From NCBI RefSeq assembly GCF_004025325.1, contig NZ_RSFE01000007.1, positions 62,001-126,000 on the forward strand: a stretch of 64,000 nucleotides of DNA, read 5' to 3'. The stretch comes from Pseudidiomarina gelatinasegens (lineage in GTDB: Bacteria > Pseudomonadota > Gammaproteobacteria > Enterobacterales > Alteromonadaceae). Positions 1-11,922 of the stretch are shown here, in pieces. Numbering within the stretch: position 1 is the stretch's first letter; each line of letters opens with the position of its first letter. The position numbers and the translations under genes were made by a program. Under the pieces are notes generated by a model, which was given only the letters and a program-made list of their open reading frames with translations, searched no databases and had not been told where the DNA came from.

Positions 1-1
1 G

Positions 2-538
2 CAGTCGCCGGAGCGCTTTAAAAAAGTTGCCCACAAGCGGGTTCGTGTAACCTTAACTGAGCTTGGCAAGCCGTTTACCGTGCAAGCACTGGACGATAGC
101 TTACGGTTTAGTTGGGTCGATAATGAGCCGGTAGACTGCCATATTATGACCCGCATTGCGGTGCTGCCAGAATTACGCGATACCGCGAATATTACCCGCT
201 TGATCAAAGCCGATGCGCTAGATATTGATGGTGATCCGTTGCTGGCGCAGCAGTTTAGTCGGTTGTTTGTCGAACTTGATATTGACTGGCAAGAGCAGCT
301 AGCTCAGCGTTTAGGCGACGTGCCAGCGCACTTTTTGAGTCAGGCCTTTGCGCGCAGCCGCAGTTGGCTTGAGCAAGCACTTGATGACCAAAAGAATTGG
401 GTGCGTGATGTTTTGATTGAAGAAAAACAACTGCTTGTTAGTGCGACTGAATTTGATGTATTTAAACAGCAATTGCAGCAACTGCGCGCAACAGTTGACC
501 GTCTAGAACGTGAAATTGGTAAAAGGAAATCGAAGTGA
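2..538 (+). CDS. ubiJ: Ubiquinone biosynthesis accessory factor UbiJ (5' end missing)
   Basis: The reading frame is open from base 2 and its start lies upstream of the window, so 178 C-terminal residues are visible. UbiJ carries an SCP2-like lipid-binding domain and supports the soluble Ubi complex of aerobic ubiquinone synthesis. The visible part fits the family: a beta-rich SCP2 segment, the segment GDPLLAQQF, a DWQEQLA stretch, then an amphipathic helical tail rich in Lys, Glu and Gln. The GTG at base 80 is inside the gene, not its start. It overlaps ubiB by 4 bases, as expected for the ubiE-ubiJ-ubiB operon. Identification is by family resemblance and neighbourhood. Confidence 0.88.
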   Translation, partial: QSPERFKKVAHKRVRVTLTELGKPFTVQALDDSLRFSWVDNEPVDCHIMTRIAVLPELRDTANITRLIKADALDIDGDPLLAQQFSRLFVELDIDWQEQLAQRLGDVPAHFLSQAFARSRSWLEQALDDQKNWVRDVLIEEKQLLVSATEFDVFKQQLQQLRATVDRLEREIGKRKSK

Positions 539-2178
539 GTCAGCGCATCCAGCGAGCCTATCAAATCACGAAAACCTTTTTAAGCTACGGTTTGGATGAG
601 ATTATCCCTGCCCGCTGGTTACCTTGGAGTATACGGGTTGGGCGTTATGCGCTGTTCTGGATGCCGAACAGGCATAAGCAAAAGTCAGCTGGTGCGCGTT
701 TACGGTTGGCATTAGAGTCACTTGGGCCGGTGTGGGTGAAGTTTGGCCAAATGCTGTCAACGCGGCGCGATTTACTGCCGCCTGATATCGCAAATGAGCT
801 GGCTAAATTACAAGATAAAGTTAAAGCATTTCCAGGCGAGAAAGCCCAACAACTCATTGAAAAAGCGCTGGATTTGAAGTCGATTGATGATGCATTTGAT
901 GACTTTTCTGTGCATCCGTTGGCTTCAGCATCGATTGCGCAAGTACATACCGCGCGTTTGAAGCGTGGTGACGATGCTGGCGCTGATGTTGTAATTAAAG
1001 TTATCCGGCCGGACATTCGTACCTCAATTGACGCCGATTTGCGGCTGATGGAAACTTTGGCTGGCGTGTTAGCAAGGCACCTGCCAGATGGTCGCCGACT
1101 GAAGCCGAAAGAGGTCGTCAAAGAATATCGAAAGACACTCCTTGATGAGCTTGATTTGCTGCGCGAAGCAGGCAACGCCATTCAATTAAAACGCAATTTT
1201 GATGATTCACCGCTGCTTTATATTCCAACGGTGTACAGTGATTATAGCCGTCATAATGTGATGGTCATGGAACGCATCGATGGCATTCCAGTCAGCGACG
1301 TGGACACGCTAATGGCCATGGGCGTGAATATGAAAATACTGGCTGAGCGCGGTGTGGAAGTATTCTTCACGCAAGTGTTTAGGGATAGTTTTTTCCATGC
1401 CGATATGCACCCAGGCAATATTTTTGTGTCACGCGACAATCCCGATAATCCGAGCTACTTAGGTATCGATTTTGGCATTGTCGGTACGCTTAACCGTGAT
1501 GATAAACGTTACCTAGCTGAAAACTTTCTGGCCTTTTTCAATCGTGATTATCGCAAGGTGGCTGAGCTGCATGTGGATTCAGGTTGGGTGCCAGCGCACA
1601 TCAATGTTGAAGACTTTGAGTCGGCCATTCGTACCGTGTGTGAACCTATATTTAATAAGCCGTTGGCAGATATCTCTTTTGGCCACGTGCTGGTTAATTT
1701 GTTTAATACGGCGCGCCGTTTTGAAATGGAAGTGCAGCCGCAGTTAGTGCTGTTACAAAAAACCTTGCTGTATGTAGAAGGGTTGGGCCGCACCTTATAT
1801 CCGCAGTTGGACTTATGGAAAACTGCAAAGCCATTTTTAGAAAAATGGATGCAGGAGCAGCTGGGCTGGCGTGCTGTGGTGCGCTCAGTAAAAGAAAATG
1901 CACCGTTTTGGGCAGAAAAGCTGCCTGAGATGCCAACCTTGCTTTATGATTATTTAAAACATCAGCAACCACATGCACAAGCTCAACAACAGTTGTTAGC
2001 TGAGCTACGCCAGGCGCAAAAGCTGCAGACGCGGCAAACCTGGTGGGCGACTATTACTGGCGGCTTAATTATTAGTACAACATTATTATTTGTAGCAAAC
2101 CAACCGGACTGGTTGGTTGCGTTAGTGGCAGCGACGACAGCAGTAAGTGGCGTTGTGGCCTGGCGACGCACTAACTAA
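535..2178 (+). CDS. ubiB: Ubiquinone biosynthesis protein kinase-like UbiB
   Basis: A 547-residue ABC1/ADCK/UbiB atypical kinase, close to the 546 residues of E. coli UbiB. It is needed for ubiquinone synthesis, probably as an ATPase acting on lipid intermediates at the inner membrane. The family signature KFGQ with the following helix is near residue 70. An Ala-rich nucleotide loop (ASASIAQV), the VIKV lysine, HADMHPGN and DFG (in IDFGIVG) follow in order. Two hydrophobic segments at the C-terminus fit membrane anchoring. The start is GTG, overlapping the ubiJ stop by 4 bases, which implies translational coupling. Confidence 0.96.
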   Translation: MSQRIQRAYQITKTFLSYGLDEIIPARWLPWSIRVGRYALFWMPNRHKQKSAGARLRLALESLGPVWVKFGQMLSTRRDLLPPDIANELAKLQDKVKAFPGEKAQQLIEKALDLKSIDDAFDDFSVHPLASASIAQVHTARLKRGDDAGADVVIKVIRPDIRTSIDADLRLMETLAGVLARHLPDGRRLKPKEVVKEYRKTLLDELDLLREAGNAIQLKRNFDDSPLLYIPTVYSDYSRHNVMVMERIDGIPVSDVDTLMAMGVNMKILAERGVEVFFTQVFRDSFFHADMHPGNIFVSRDNPDNPSYLGIDFGIVGTLNRDDKRYLAENFLAFFNRDYRKVAELHVDSGWVPAHINVEDFESAIRTVCEPIFNKPLADISFGHVLVNLFNTARRFEMEVQPQLVLLQKTLLYVEGLGRTLYPQLDLWKTAKPFLEKWMQEQLGWRAVVRSVKENAPFWAEKLPEMPTLLYDYLKHQQPHAQAQQQLLAELRQAQKLQTRQTWWATITGGLIISTTLLFVANQPDWLVALVAATTAVSGVVAWRRTN

Positions 2179-2196
2179 AACCAAACGAGGCAAATT

Positions 2197-2400
2197 ATGG
2201 GCGGTGTAAGTCTTTGGCAATTATTGATTATTTTGGTGATTATTGTGTTGTTGTTTGGCACCAAACGACTACGCAATATCGGTTCTGATTTGGGCTCAGC
2301 AGTAAAAGGCTTTAAAAAGTCGGTGACTGATGAAGATGTTGAAAAGAAAGAACTGGACCAGAAAAAAGAACAAGCACCTGATCAAACAAAAGATAAATAA
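2197..2400 (+). CDS. tatA: Sec-independent translocase subunit TatA
   Basis: A 67-residue protein with one N-terminal membrane helix, the [10 protein letters not shown] hinge, an amphipathic helix with the GSAVKGFKK pattern, and an acidic and basic tail. TatA oligomers form the passage for folded proteins in the Tat pathway. It lies 18 bases after ubiB and 5 bases before tatB, so ubiJ-ubiB-tatABC is probably one transcript. An AACGAGG-like ribosome site precedes the ATG. Confidence 0.96.
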   Translation: MGGVSLWQLLIILVIIVLLFGTKRLRNIGSDLGSAVKGFKKSVTDEDVEKKELDQKKEQAPDQTKDK

Positions 2401-2405
2401 GCACC

Positions 2406-2735
2406 ATGTTTGATATTGGTTTTTGGGAACTCATCGTGATCGCCGTTATGGGCTTGGTCGTGCTGGGGCCTGAACGGTTGCCAGGGGCGCTGCGCGCGCT
2501 GCAACGCACCGTGCACAAAGTGCGCCAATTCTCGAGCAATGTGCAAAATGAATTAAAACATGAGTTGCGTGTAAAAGAGCTGCATGAGCATCTGCAAAAA
2601 GCCGAGCAATTGGATATGGACAAGTTGCCGCCGGAACTGCAACGCTCAGTAGCGGAACTAAAAGCCGCTGCACAACAAGTTCAGCGGCCTTATGCATCAA
2701 AACCTGAAAAAAACGACAAAGACAGCCATGAGTAG
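2406..2735 (+). CDS. tatB: Sec-independent translocase subunit TatB
   Basis: A 109-residue protein with an N-terminal membrane helix containing the conserved Glu (FDIGFWELI) and the [15 protein letters not shown] hinge, followed by a long charged amphipathic helix. With TatC it forms the twin-arginine signal receptor. The 3' end overlaps the tatC start by 8 bases. Confidence 0.96.
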   Translation: MFDIGFWELIVIAVMGLVVLGPERLPGALRALQRTVHKVRQFSSNVQNELKHELRVKELHEHLQKAEQLDMDKLPPELQRSVAELKAAAQQVQRPYASKPEKNDKDSHE

Positions 2736-3471
2736 TCAGTCACCGTTGCTTGATCACTTACTTGAACTGCGCAATCGATTACTTCGCAGTATTATCGCGG
2801 TGGGTATCGTGTTCGCGGTAGCGGCGACTTTTGCCGATGACCTCTACCATTGGCTAGCAGCGCCAATGTTAGCAAGCTTGCCGCTTGGCTCGAGTATGAT
2901 TGCGACGGATGTCGCTACACCGTTCTTCACTCCCTTTAAACTGGCCTTTGTGGTGTCAATTGCCATTGCCGTACCCTATTTGCTGTGGCAGTTATGGGCG
3001 TTTATTGCTCCAGGGCTATACCGCAAAGAGAAGCGCTTGGTCGTGCCGTTGTTAGCAAGCAGTACCTTATTGTTTTACGCTGGCGTTGCGTTCGCCTATT
3101 TTGTGGTGTTGCCTTTAGCGCTCAAATTTTTGGCCGGAGCAGCACCTGAAGGTGTTACTGTTGCAACAGATATTTCCCGTTATTTAGACTTTGTACTTAC
3201 TATATTCATGGCATTTGGCATTGCATTTGAAACGCCAATTGCCATAATTTTACTTTGCTGGAGTGGCGCAACCAGTGTTACATCATTACGCCGTAAGCGC
3301 CCCTATATTATCGTTGGTGCTTTCGTGGTGGGAATGTTATTAACGCCACCAGATGTGATTTCACAGACACTGTTGGCAATACCAATGTGGCTGCTTTTTG
3401 AACTTGGCTTGCTTATTGCGGGTCTATATCGATCTGAACCCAAACCAGAACCAGAACAAAACCAGGATTAA
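2728..3471 (+). CDS. tatC: Sec-independent translocase subunit TatC
   Basis: A 247-residue polytopic protein with six predicted membrane segments, the core Tat receptor for twin-arginine signal peptides. The N-terminus ([15 protein letters not shown]) is the TatC signature, with F-x-P and [16 protein letters not shown] segments after it. I chose the ATG at 2728 because it puts the signature at the normal distance from the N-terminus. An in-frame ATG at 2692 would add 12 residues that the family lacks. Confidence 0.95.
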   Translation: MSSQSPLLDHLLELRNRLLRSIIAVGIVFAVAATFADDLYHWLAAPMLASLPLGSSMIATDVATPFFTPFKLAFVVSIAIAVPYLLWQLWAFIAPGLYRKEKRLVVPLLASSTLLFYAGVAFAYFVVLPLALKFLAGAAPEGVTVATDISRYLDFVLTIFMAFGIAFETPIAIILLCWSGATSVTSLRRKRPYIIVGAFVVGMLLTPPDVISQTLLAIPMWLLFELGLLIAGLYRSEPKPEPEQNQD

Positions 3472-3474
3472 TGT

Positions 3475-4014
3475 ATGACGAAGCAGTTAATTATTACTTC
3501 AGTAGTTGCACTTGGCGTGTTGCTGAGTGCCAATTCTCCAGCGCAGGCGCAGTCTTTAGATGAACGCCTAGCCGCGTGTAAAAGCATTGAAAATGCCCTT
3601 CAACGTTTAGTTTGTTTTGATGAAGTCGCGGCAAATGTAAAAGGCAGCTCAGTGGCTTCAAACCCTGTAGCGGGAACACCAGCCTCGGAGCGAGCCCAGA
3701 GCGTGGCAGGCAAGAAAGACCGTCCAGCAACTTCACAGCGTGATAACTTTGGTTTTGAACATATTCCGGACGAAGAAGCTGAAAAAGAAAAAGCCGATCG
3801 GCTTGCCATCAAAATCGCGAACCACTCGGTGAACCGAGTTGGCGTATTGACGATTGAGACCACCGATGGCCAGGTATGGGAACAGCTAAGTGCTGAGCGC
3901 TTTAATATTGATGAAAGCGCAGACTATTACTTAGAGCGTGGCCTGTTTGGAAGTTACTTCTTCCTCGGCCGTACCGACGGCAACCGCCGCACACGCGTAA
4001 AACGCATCAAATAG
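3475..4014 (+). CDS. Periplasmic protein of unknown function
   Basis: A 179-residue protein with a clear Sec signal peptide ending near AQAQS (about residue 25). The mature N-terminus has a Cys-containing stretch (LAACKSIENALQRLVCFDE) seen in many small secreted gammaproteobacterial proteins. The middle is Ser/Ala-rich and the C-terminus is a basic, beta-like domain (GQVWEQL to the end). It starts 3 bases after tatC and precedes tatD, so it is probably co-transcribed with the Tat genes. It has no Tat motif itself. I do not recognise its function. Confidence 0.8.
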   Translation: MTKQLIITSVVALGVLLSANSPAQAQSLDERLAACKSIENALQRLVCFDEVAANVKGSSVASNPVAGTPASERAQSVAGKKDRPATSQRDNFGFEHIPDEEAEKEKADRLAIKIANHSVNRVGVLTIETTDGQVWEQLSAERFNIDESADYYLERGLFGSYFFLGRTDGNRRTRVKRIK

Positions 4015-4035
4015 CACGCGGGTTAAATAGGGCTG

Positions 4036-4815
4036 ATGAACTGGTTTGATTGCGGCGTAAACTTAACCAACGGTAAATTACTGCGCGATGTTGAGGGCGT
4101 GTTACAACGTGCCGAACAAGCGCAGGTGAATAAGCTGTTGGTCATTGGCACCAACCTATCGGAAAGTGCTGCCGCAATCGCATTGTGTGAGCGTTTTCCT
4201 GAGCAGTTGGTAGCAACAGTGGGTGTGCACCCCCATGATGCAGCTGAAGCCCCCGCAGACGTTATTAATCAGTTAACGCAGTTAGCTAGTCACCCGAGTG
4301 TTGTTGCCATCGGTGAGTGCGGGCTCGATTTCAATCGTAACTACTCACCGAAGCCGGTTCAGCTTGAAGTTTTTGAAAAACAGTTACAGGTAGCCGCAGA
4401 ACTTAAACTCCCCGTGTATTTGCATGAACGTGACGCGCATGATCAGCAGTGCGAATTACTCGAACGCTATCAGCAAGATATACCGCGAATGGTTGCGCAT
4501 TGTTTCACGGGCGGAAAAAAAGAGCTTGCACGTTACCTCGAACTTGGTTGTTATATAGGTATTACAGGTTGGCTGTGTGATGAACGCCGAGGCCAGGAAT
4601 TGCAAAATGCGGTTGTAGACATTCCAGCAGATCGTCTGCTATTAGAAACTGACGCTCCATTTTTATTACCCCGCAATATCCGCCCGCGTCCTTCGTATAA
4701 TGAACCGTGTTACTTACCTAAAATTGGTGAGTTTTTGGCGCAGCTTCGACAGCAGGAAGTCAGTGAAATTGCTGCCCTAACATGGCAAAACAGCCTTACT
4801 TTTTTTAGAAAATAG
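4036..4815 (+). CDS. tatD: TatD-family metal-dependent deoxyribonuclease
   Basis: A 259-residue TIM-barrel metallo-hydrolase. TatD proteins are 3'-5' exonucleases linked to DNA repair and are not needed for Tat export. Visible motifs include VGVHPHDA, GECGLDFNRN (metal-bridging Glu), the metal-site His in LHERDA, HCFTG and the catalytic Asp in LETDAPFLLPR. The first barrel motif is FDCGVNLT rather than HxH, which is normal for true E. coli-type TatD and separates it from the YcfH and YjjV paralogues. Confidence 0.94.
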   Translation: MNWFDCGVNLTNGKLLRDVEGVLQRAEQAQVNKLLVIGTNLSESAAAIALCERFPEQLVATVGVHPHDAAEAPADVINQLTQLASHPSVVAIGECGLDFNRNYSPKPVQLEVFEKQLQVAAELKLPVYLHERDAHDQQCELLERYQQDIPRMVAHCFTGGKKELARYLELGCYIGITGWLCDERRGQELQNAVVDIPADRLLLETDAPFLLPRNIRPRPSYNEPCYLPKIGEFLAQLRQQEVSEIAALTWQNSLTFFRK

Positions 4816-4822
4816 GGACGCT

Positions 4823-7637
<2,815 letters not shown>

Positions 7638-7653
7638 CATCTGCGAATGTGGT

Positions 7654-8571
7654 CTAGAAGTTCGGGCGGGTCAGCATATTTATGAGTAGGCCCTCCCGAA
7701 GCGCGCCTTCGGCAATTTTTACATGCTGAATGTTCAAATGTTCCACTAATGCGATCAAGATACACAACCCACCAACAAACACGGCTTGCCGATCACGCCG
7801 AATTCCAAGTTGCCCGAGTTTCTTCACATGCCCAAGTGAAATAGCGCGCGCTAATACGTCGCGCAACCACGTTTCACTCATAGGTAACTGCTCATAACGG
7901 GCATTCATGTCATGTAGCGCACGAAAGGTTCCAGAAGCGCCGCTAACGTGTTGCCAGCCGGCTTGCACAAACTGCTTGGCGTGCGGACGAATAAGCGCTC
8001 CTGCGGCTGCTATGGCTTGTTCACAGGCATCACGGCTAATAACTTTGGCTGGAAAAAAGCGGTTTTGCCATGTTACGCAGCCCATATCGAGGCTAACAAG
8101 GTGTTGAGGTTGCGTGCCTTTACCAACAATAACTTCGGTGCTTGCGCCACCGATATCTAGCACCAGAACGGCTTTGTCGCTGTTGATCAGGTGTTGGGTC
8201 GCGCCCTGATAAATCAGTTCAGCTTCACATTCGCCACTGATGATATCAATTGCATGCCCGAGCGCTTGCTCGAAACGGGGTAATATTTGTGCGTGATTGG
8301 TTGCCTTGCGTAACGTGGCAGTAGCCACACAGCGCACACGTTCAGCGGAGATATTCTTAAGTTTGTCGGCGAAGCCTTTAAGGCATTCAATACCGCGTTG
8401 AATGGCAGCTTCACTCACTTCTAAATGTGTGTTGAAACCGTCGGCCAACCGCACCTTTTGCCGATGCCGGCTCAAAATGCGGTAACCGCCGTCACGCTTC
8501 ACCGTAGCAATAATCAAATGGAAGCTATTTGAGCCCAAATCGATTGCGGCGAAGCGTGCGTCCTGCGTCAT
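7654..8571 (-). CDS. Ppx/GppA-family phosphatase, single catalytic unit
   Basis: A 305-residue member of the exopolyphosphatase / pppGpp phosphohydrolase family, with the actin-like N-terminal signature AAIDLGSNSFHLIIA and the second phosphate loop in DIGGASTEV. E. coli GppA and Ppx are about 500 residues, with an extra C-terminal HD-like region that is absent here. It follows rhlB by 9 bases on the same strand, and E. coli also places gppA next to rhlB, so orthology to GppA by position is likely. The substrate (polyphosphate or pppGpp) cannot be told from sequence. Confidence 0.9.
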   Translation of the reverse strand: MTQDARFAAIDLGSNSFHLIIATVKRDGGYRILSRHRQKVRLADGFNTHLEVSEAAIQRGIECLKGFADKLKNISAERVRCVATATLRKATNHAQILPRFEQALGHAIDIISGECEAELIYQGATQHLINSDKAVLVLDIGGASTEVIVGKGTQPQHLVSLDMGCVTWQNRFFPAKVISRDACEQAIAAAGALIRPHAKQFVQAGWQHVSGASGTFRALHDMNARYEQLPMSETWLRDVLARAISLGHVKKLGQLGIRRDRQAVFVGGLCILIALVEHLNIQHVKIAEGALREGLLINMLTRPNF

Positions 8572-8580
8572 GTCGTTTCG

Positions 8581-9861
8581 TTACCTTGACGGCTTACGAC
8601 CACCACCGCCACTGCGCCGTTGCTGATTGCCACCACTACTTCGGCGGCCACCACGTGGCGAGCGTCGCTGACTTGGACGAGGGGTTTTAAGGTCACTGAG
8701 AAGGGCCGTCGGGTCGTATTTCGTTACCGGAATACTGTGCCCAATGTACTCTTCAATGGCTGGCAAGTTGTAAACATACTCCTCACAAGCAAGGTTCACG
8801 GCTTTACCGCTAGCCCCGGCGCGACCTGTACGACCAATGCGATGCACGTAGTCTTCAAAATCGTCTGGTAAGTCGTAGTTGTATACGTGGCTCACTTCAG
8901 GAATGTGCAAACCGCGCGCAGCAACATCGGTCGCAACTAAAAAGTCGAGGGAACCGTCTGTGAACTCTTCAAGAATTTTTAAACGTTTACGTTGCGGTAC
9001 ATCGCCAGTCAATAAACCAACGCGATGCCCATCAGCTTCCAGCCAATTGTAGAGTTTTTCGCACACATGCTTGGTGTTGGCGAAAATAATGGCTTTTTCT
9101 GGCCAGTCTTCTTCGATTAACGTAAGCAGCAGCTTAATTTTATCTTGTTTTGACGGGTAGAATAATTCTTCGGTAATACGCTCACCGGTTTTGCGAAGTG
9201 GCTCGACTTCAACTTTTGTTGGTGAGTTCATATGGTCATACGCGAGTTCTTGAACGCGTTGTGATAACGTGGCTGAGAACAGCATGCTTTGGCGATCACC
9301 TGGGGGTGGCATTTTATTAAACATGTAGCGAATGTCTTTAATAAAGCCTAAGTCGAACATGCGGTCGGCTTCATCGAGCACCACGGTTTGGATTTTATCA
9401 AGCTGATAAATACCCTGCTTGTAGTAATCAATGAGTCGTCCGGTTGTTCCAATTAAGATATCTACACCGGCTTCAAGTTTTTGCCGTTGAGATTCATAAC
9501 CTTCGCCCCCATACACAATACCAAGCTCCATGTCGCAGTGCTTAGCAAGCAATTCGGCATCGTTGGCTATTTGTATGGCAAGTTCTCGCGTCGGCGCCAT
9601 AATAATGGCACGCGGGTAACGTTTATCACCGACACGCGGGTTTTTCAGCAACGTTGTAAACGTTGCTATTAAAAACGCCATCGTTTTACCAGTACCGGTT
9701 TGGGCCTGGCCAGCAACGTCTTTTCCGATTAATGCAATCGGTAAGCTCAATGCTTGTATCGGTGTACAATATTCAAATCCGGCACTTTCCAGTGCGGACA
9801 ATACCTGCGGGTGCAGGTCGAGATCGGCGAAGCGTGTCTCTGTTAAGTGTGTTTTACTCAT
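8581..9861 (-). CDS. rhlB: ATP-dependent DEAD-box RNA helicase RhlB
   Basis: A 426-residue DEAD-box helicase, the RNA-unwinding partner of RNase E in the degradosome. Motifs in order are the Q motif (YCTPIQ), Walker A AQTGTGKT at 53-60, [22 protein letters not shown] and [10 protein letters not shown]. The C-terminus is a short Arg/Gly/Ser-rich RNA-binding tail. Divergence from trxA-rho is the usual gammaproteobacterial arrangement and supports RhlB over other DEAD-box paralogues. Confidence 0.94.
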   Translation of the reverse strand: MSKTHLTETRFADLDLHPQVLSALESAGFEYCTPIQALSLPIALIGKDVAGQAQTGTGKTMAFLIATFTTLLKNPRVGDKRYPRAIIMAPTRELAIQIANDAELLAKHCDMELGIVYGGEGYESQRQKLEAGVDILIGTTGRLIDYYKQGIYQLDKIQTVVLDEADRMFDLGFIKDIRYMFNKMPPPGDRQSMLFSATLSQRVQELAYDHMNSPTKVEVEPLRKTGERITEELFYPSKQDKIKLLLTLIEEDWPEKAIIFANTKHVCEKLYNWLEADGHRVGLLTGDVPQRKRLKILEEFTDGSLDFLVATDVAARGLHIPEVSHVYNYDLPDDFEDYVHRIGRTGRAGASGKAVNLACEEYVYNLPAIEEYIGHSIPVTKYDPTALLSDLKTPRPSQRRSPRGGRRSSGGNQQRRSGGGGRKPSR

Positions 9862-9878
9862 GGCGTAAGCATATCAGT

Positions 9879-9922
9879 TTGCGCTAACATTCAAAAACAG
9901 AAATAATAGGGTTTTATTATTT
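9879..9922 (+). promoter_or_regulatory. Candidate trxA promoter overlapping a palindrome
   Basis: In the rhlB-trxA divergent gap, TTGCGC (9879-9884) is 17 bases from AATAAT (9902-9907), a plausible sigma-70 promoter for trxA. The -10 lies in an inverted repeat with 8-base arms, AAATAATA (9901-9908) and TATTATTT (9915-9922). The symmetry may be a regulator site or simply A+T-rich promoter DNA. Confidence 0.35.
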
Positions 9923-9949
9923 CACGCGAATTCAGCAGCGGAGATTATC

Positions 9950-10276
9950 ATGAGTGACAAAATTGTTCAGCTAAGTGATGAAAGTTTTGAGAGCGATGTT
10001 CTTAATTCTGACAAGCCAGTATTAGTAGATTTTTGGGCCGAGTGGTGTGGGCCTTGCAAAATGATCGCGCCAATCTTGGACGACATTGCAAATGAATACG
10101 GCGACCGCATCACTGTTGGCAAACTGAACGTTGACCACAACAACCAAACCCCACCGAAGTACAACATTCGCGGTATTCCAACCTTGTTGTTGTTTAAAAA
10201 CGGTGAAGTTGCAGGCACCAAAGTAGGCGCTTTGTCAAAAGCACAACTAGCTGAGTTTATTGAACAAAACATCTAA
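9950..10276 (+). CDS. trxA: Thioredoxin 1
   Basis: A 108-residue cytoplasmic disulfide reductase, the same length class as E. coli TrxA. The active site WCGPC is at residues 32-36, with the conserved Asp in VDFWAEW and the cis-Pro in RGIPTLLLF. It supplies electrons to ribonucleotide reductase, methionine sulfoxide reductase and others. It lies just before rho, as in E. coli, with a strong hairpin between them. Confidence 0.97.
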   Translation: MSDKIVQLSDESFESDVLNSDKPVLVDFWAEWCGPCKMIAPILDDIANEYGDRITVGKLNVDHNNQTPPKYNIRGIPTLLLFKNGEVAGTKVGALSKAQLAEFIEQNI

Positions 10277-10295
10277 AAACTAAGCAGTTGCAGCG

Positions 10296-10323
10296 GGTTG
10301 TTGGGGATTGATCCACAACAACC
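10296..10323 (+). terminator. Hairpin after trxA
   Basis: GGTTGTTG pairs with CAACAACC, with a further GGA/TCC step above one mismatch and a TTGA loop, 20 bases after the trxA stop. The tract after it is only TTTGCTGTGCTTT, so it may be a leaky terminator or attenuator between trxA and rho. Confidence 0.6.
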
Positions 10324-10507
10324 TTTGCTGTGCTTTCACACAATTAATGCTGAAAAACTGGACGTTTTTCAATTTAAGTGTTACTTTTCTCTGCAGAACT
10401 TTTCTTCAGGATGCCAGCCTTCCGGCGCCCGTGCAGTCAAATCCCGAACTGATTTAACTTAAAAAACTTTAACTATTTCCATTGGCCAAAAAAGTCATAA
10501 CCCCCCT
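10324..10507 (+). promoter_or_regulatory. rho 5' leader, C-rich and without a clear ribosome site
   Basis: About 180 bases of non-coding leader precede rho. The last 20 bases are pyrimidine-rich, with a CCCCCC run directly before TATG and no purine-rich Shine-Dalgarno element. Rho is autoregulated by termination in its leader in enterics. A C-rich, structure-poor leader would suit Rho loading, but that is an inference here. Confidence 0.35.
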
Positions 10508-11773
10508 ATGAATCTAACAGAATTAAAAAACAAACCTGTCAACGAGCTGGTTCAGCTTGCCGAGACAATGGGCCTCGAGTCCATGGCGCGCATGCGCAAA
10601 CAAGACATTATCTTCGCCATCTTAAAAGCACATGCTAAAAGTGGTGAGGACATATATGGCGATGGCGCCTTAGAGATTTTGCAAGATGGCTTCGGCTTTT
10701 TGCGCTCGGCCGACTCGTCCTATTTGGCTGGGCCCGACGATATCTATGTATCGCCGAGCCAAATTCGCCGGTTTAACTTACGCACCGGCGACACGGTTTC
10801 AGGGAAAATTCGACCGCCGAAGGAAGGCGAGCGTTATTTTGCCCTCCTGAAGATCCGCGAAGTTAACTTTGACAAGCCTGAAAACTCCCGCAATAAAATC
10901 TTATTCGAAAACTTAACCCCACTGCACGCCAATGAGCGTTTGCGGATGGAGCGTGGTAACGGTTCCACCGAAGATATTACCGCACGCGTGCTGGATTTAG
11001 CGTCGCCGATTGGTAAAGGTCAGCGCGGTCTTATCGTGGCACCACCGAAAGCGGGTAAAACCTTGTTACTGCAGAATATTGCTCAGTCAATAGCTGCTAA
11101 TCACCCGGATTGCGTGTTAATGGTTCTTCTTATTGACGAACGCCCGGAAGAAGTTACTGATATGCATCGCTTGGTGAAAGGTGAAGTTGTGGCTTCAACC
11201 TTTGATGAGCCAGCAAGCCGCCACGTTCAAGTTGCCGAAATGGTGATTGAGAAGGCGAAACGCTTAGTTGAACACAAGAAAGATGTGGTTATCTTACTCG
11301 ACTCGATAACGCGTCTTGCGCGCGCATACAACACCGTTATTCCAAGTTCAGGCAAAGTACTGACCGGTGGTGTTGACGCCAACGCATTGCACAAGCCGAA
11401 ACGTTTCTTTGGTGCTGCACGTAATGTTGAAGAAGGTGGTAGCTTAACCATCATCGCAACAGCGCTTATTGATACCGGCTCAAAAATGGATGAAGTCATT
11501 TACGAAGAGTTTAAGGGCACCGGCAACATGGAATTGCACCTAAACCGTAAAATTGCTGAGAAGCGTGTATTCCCAGCTATCGACTTCAACCGCTCTGGAA
11601 CACGTCGCGAAGAACTTCTTACCAGCCCAGAAGAACTTCAGAAAATGTGGATTTTGCGCAAAATCGTTCACCCAATGGGCGAAACCGAAGCGATGGAATT
11701 CCTCATCGACAAGCTTCAGATGACCAAAACCAACGACGAATTCTTTGAGGCGATGAAACGCCAAAAGAGCTAA
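10508..11773 (+). CDS. rho: Transcription termination factor Rho
   Basis: A 421-residue hexameric RNA-dependent ATPase that ends transcription, close to the 419 residues of E. coli Rho. It opens with [19 protein letters not shown] (N-terminal helix bundle), followed by the OSB primary RNA-binding domain (GFGFLRS). Walker [11 protein letters not shown], the [12 protein letters not shown] region and [15 protein letters not shown] (Walker B) are all intact. Confidence 0.98.
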   Translation: MNLTELKNKPVNELVQLAETMGLESMARMRKQDIIFAILKAHAKSGEDIYGDGALEILQDGFGFLRSADSSYLAGPDDIYVSPSQIRRFNLRTGDTVSGKIRPPKEGERYFALLKIREVNFDKPENSRNKILFENLTPLHANERLRMERGNGSTEDITARVLDLASPIGKGQRGLIVAPPKAGKTLLLQNIAQSIAANHPDCVLMVLLIDERPEEVTDMHRLVKGEVVASTFDEPASRHVQVAEMVIEKAKRLVEHKKDVVILLDSITRLARAYNTVIPSSGKVLTGGVDANALHKPKRFFGAARNVEEGGSLTIIATALIDTGSKMDEVIYEEFKGTGNMELHLNRKIAEKRVFPAIDFNRSGTRREELLTSPEELQKMWILRKIVHPMGETEAMEFLIDKLQMTKTNDEFFEAMKRQKS

Positions 11774-11781
11774 GTTAAGTA

Positions 11782-11813
11782 GCGGCCTTACTTTTTCTTA
11801 AAAGTAAGGTCGC
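11782..11813 (+). terminator. Hairpin after rho
   Basis: A 14-base stem (GCGGCCTTACTTTT against AAAAGTAAGGTCGC, one G-U pair) with a 4-base loop begins 8 bases after the rho stop. The downstream T content is modest (AATCTCTTCGTTTT). It probably terminates rho transcription. Confidence 0.65.
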
Positions 11814-11922
11814 AATCTCTTCGTTTTACCCCTGCTTAAATTGTTAATTTACTTGCGCCTTTAACCTTTTATCGTTATTACTTGTTGATAAAACATTAAA
11901 TCGATAAAAAGGATTTGTTGAG

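Noticed and set aside
645-1181. A 178-codon minus-strand frame inside ubiB
   Set aside because: Antisense to the well-conserved ubiB kinase core; Ser/Arg-rich shadow translation.
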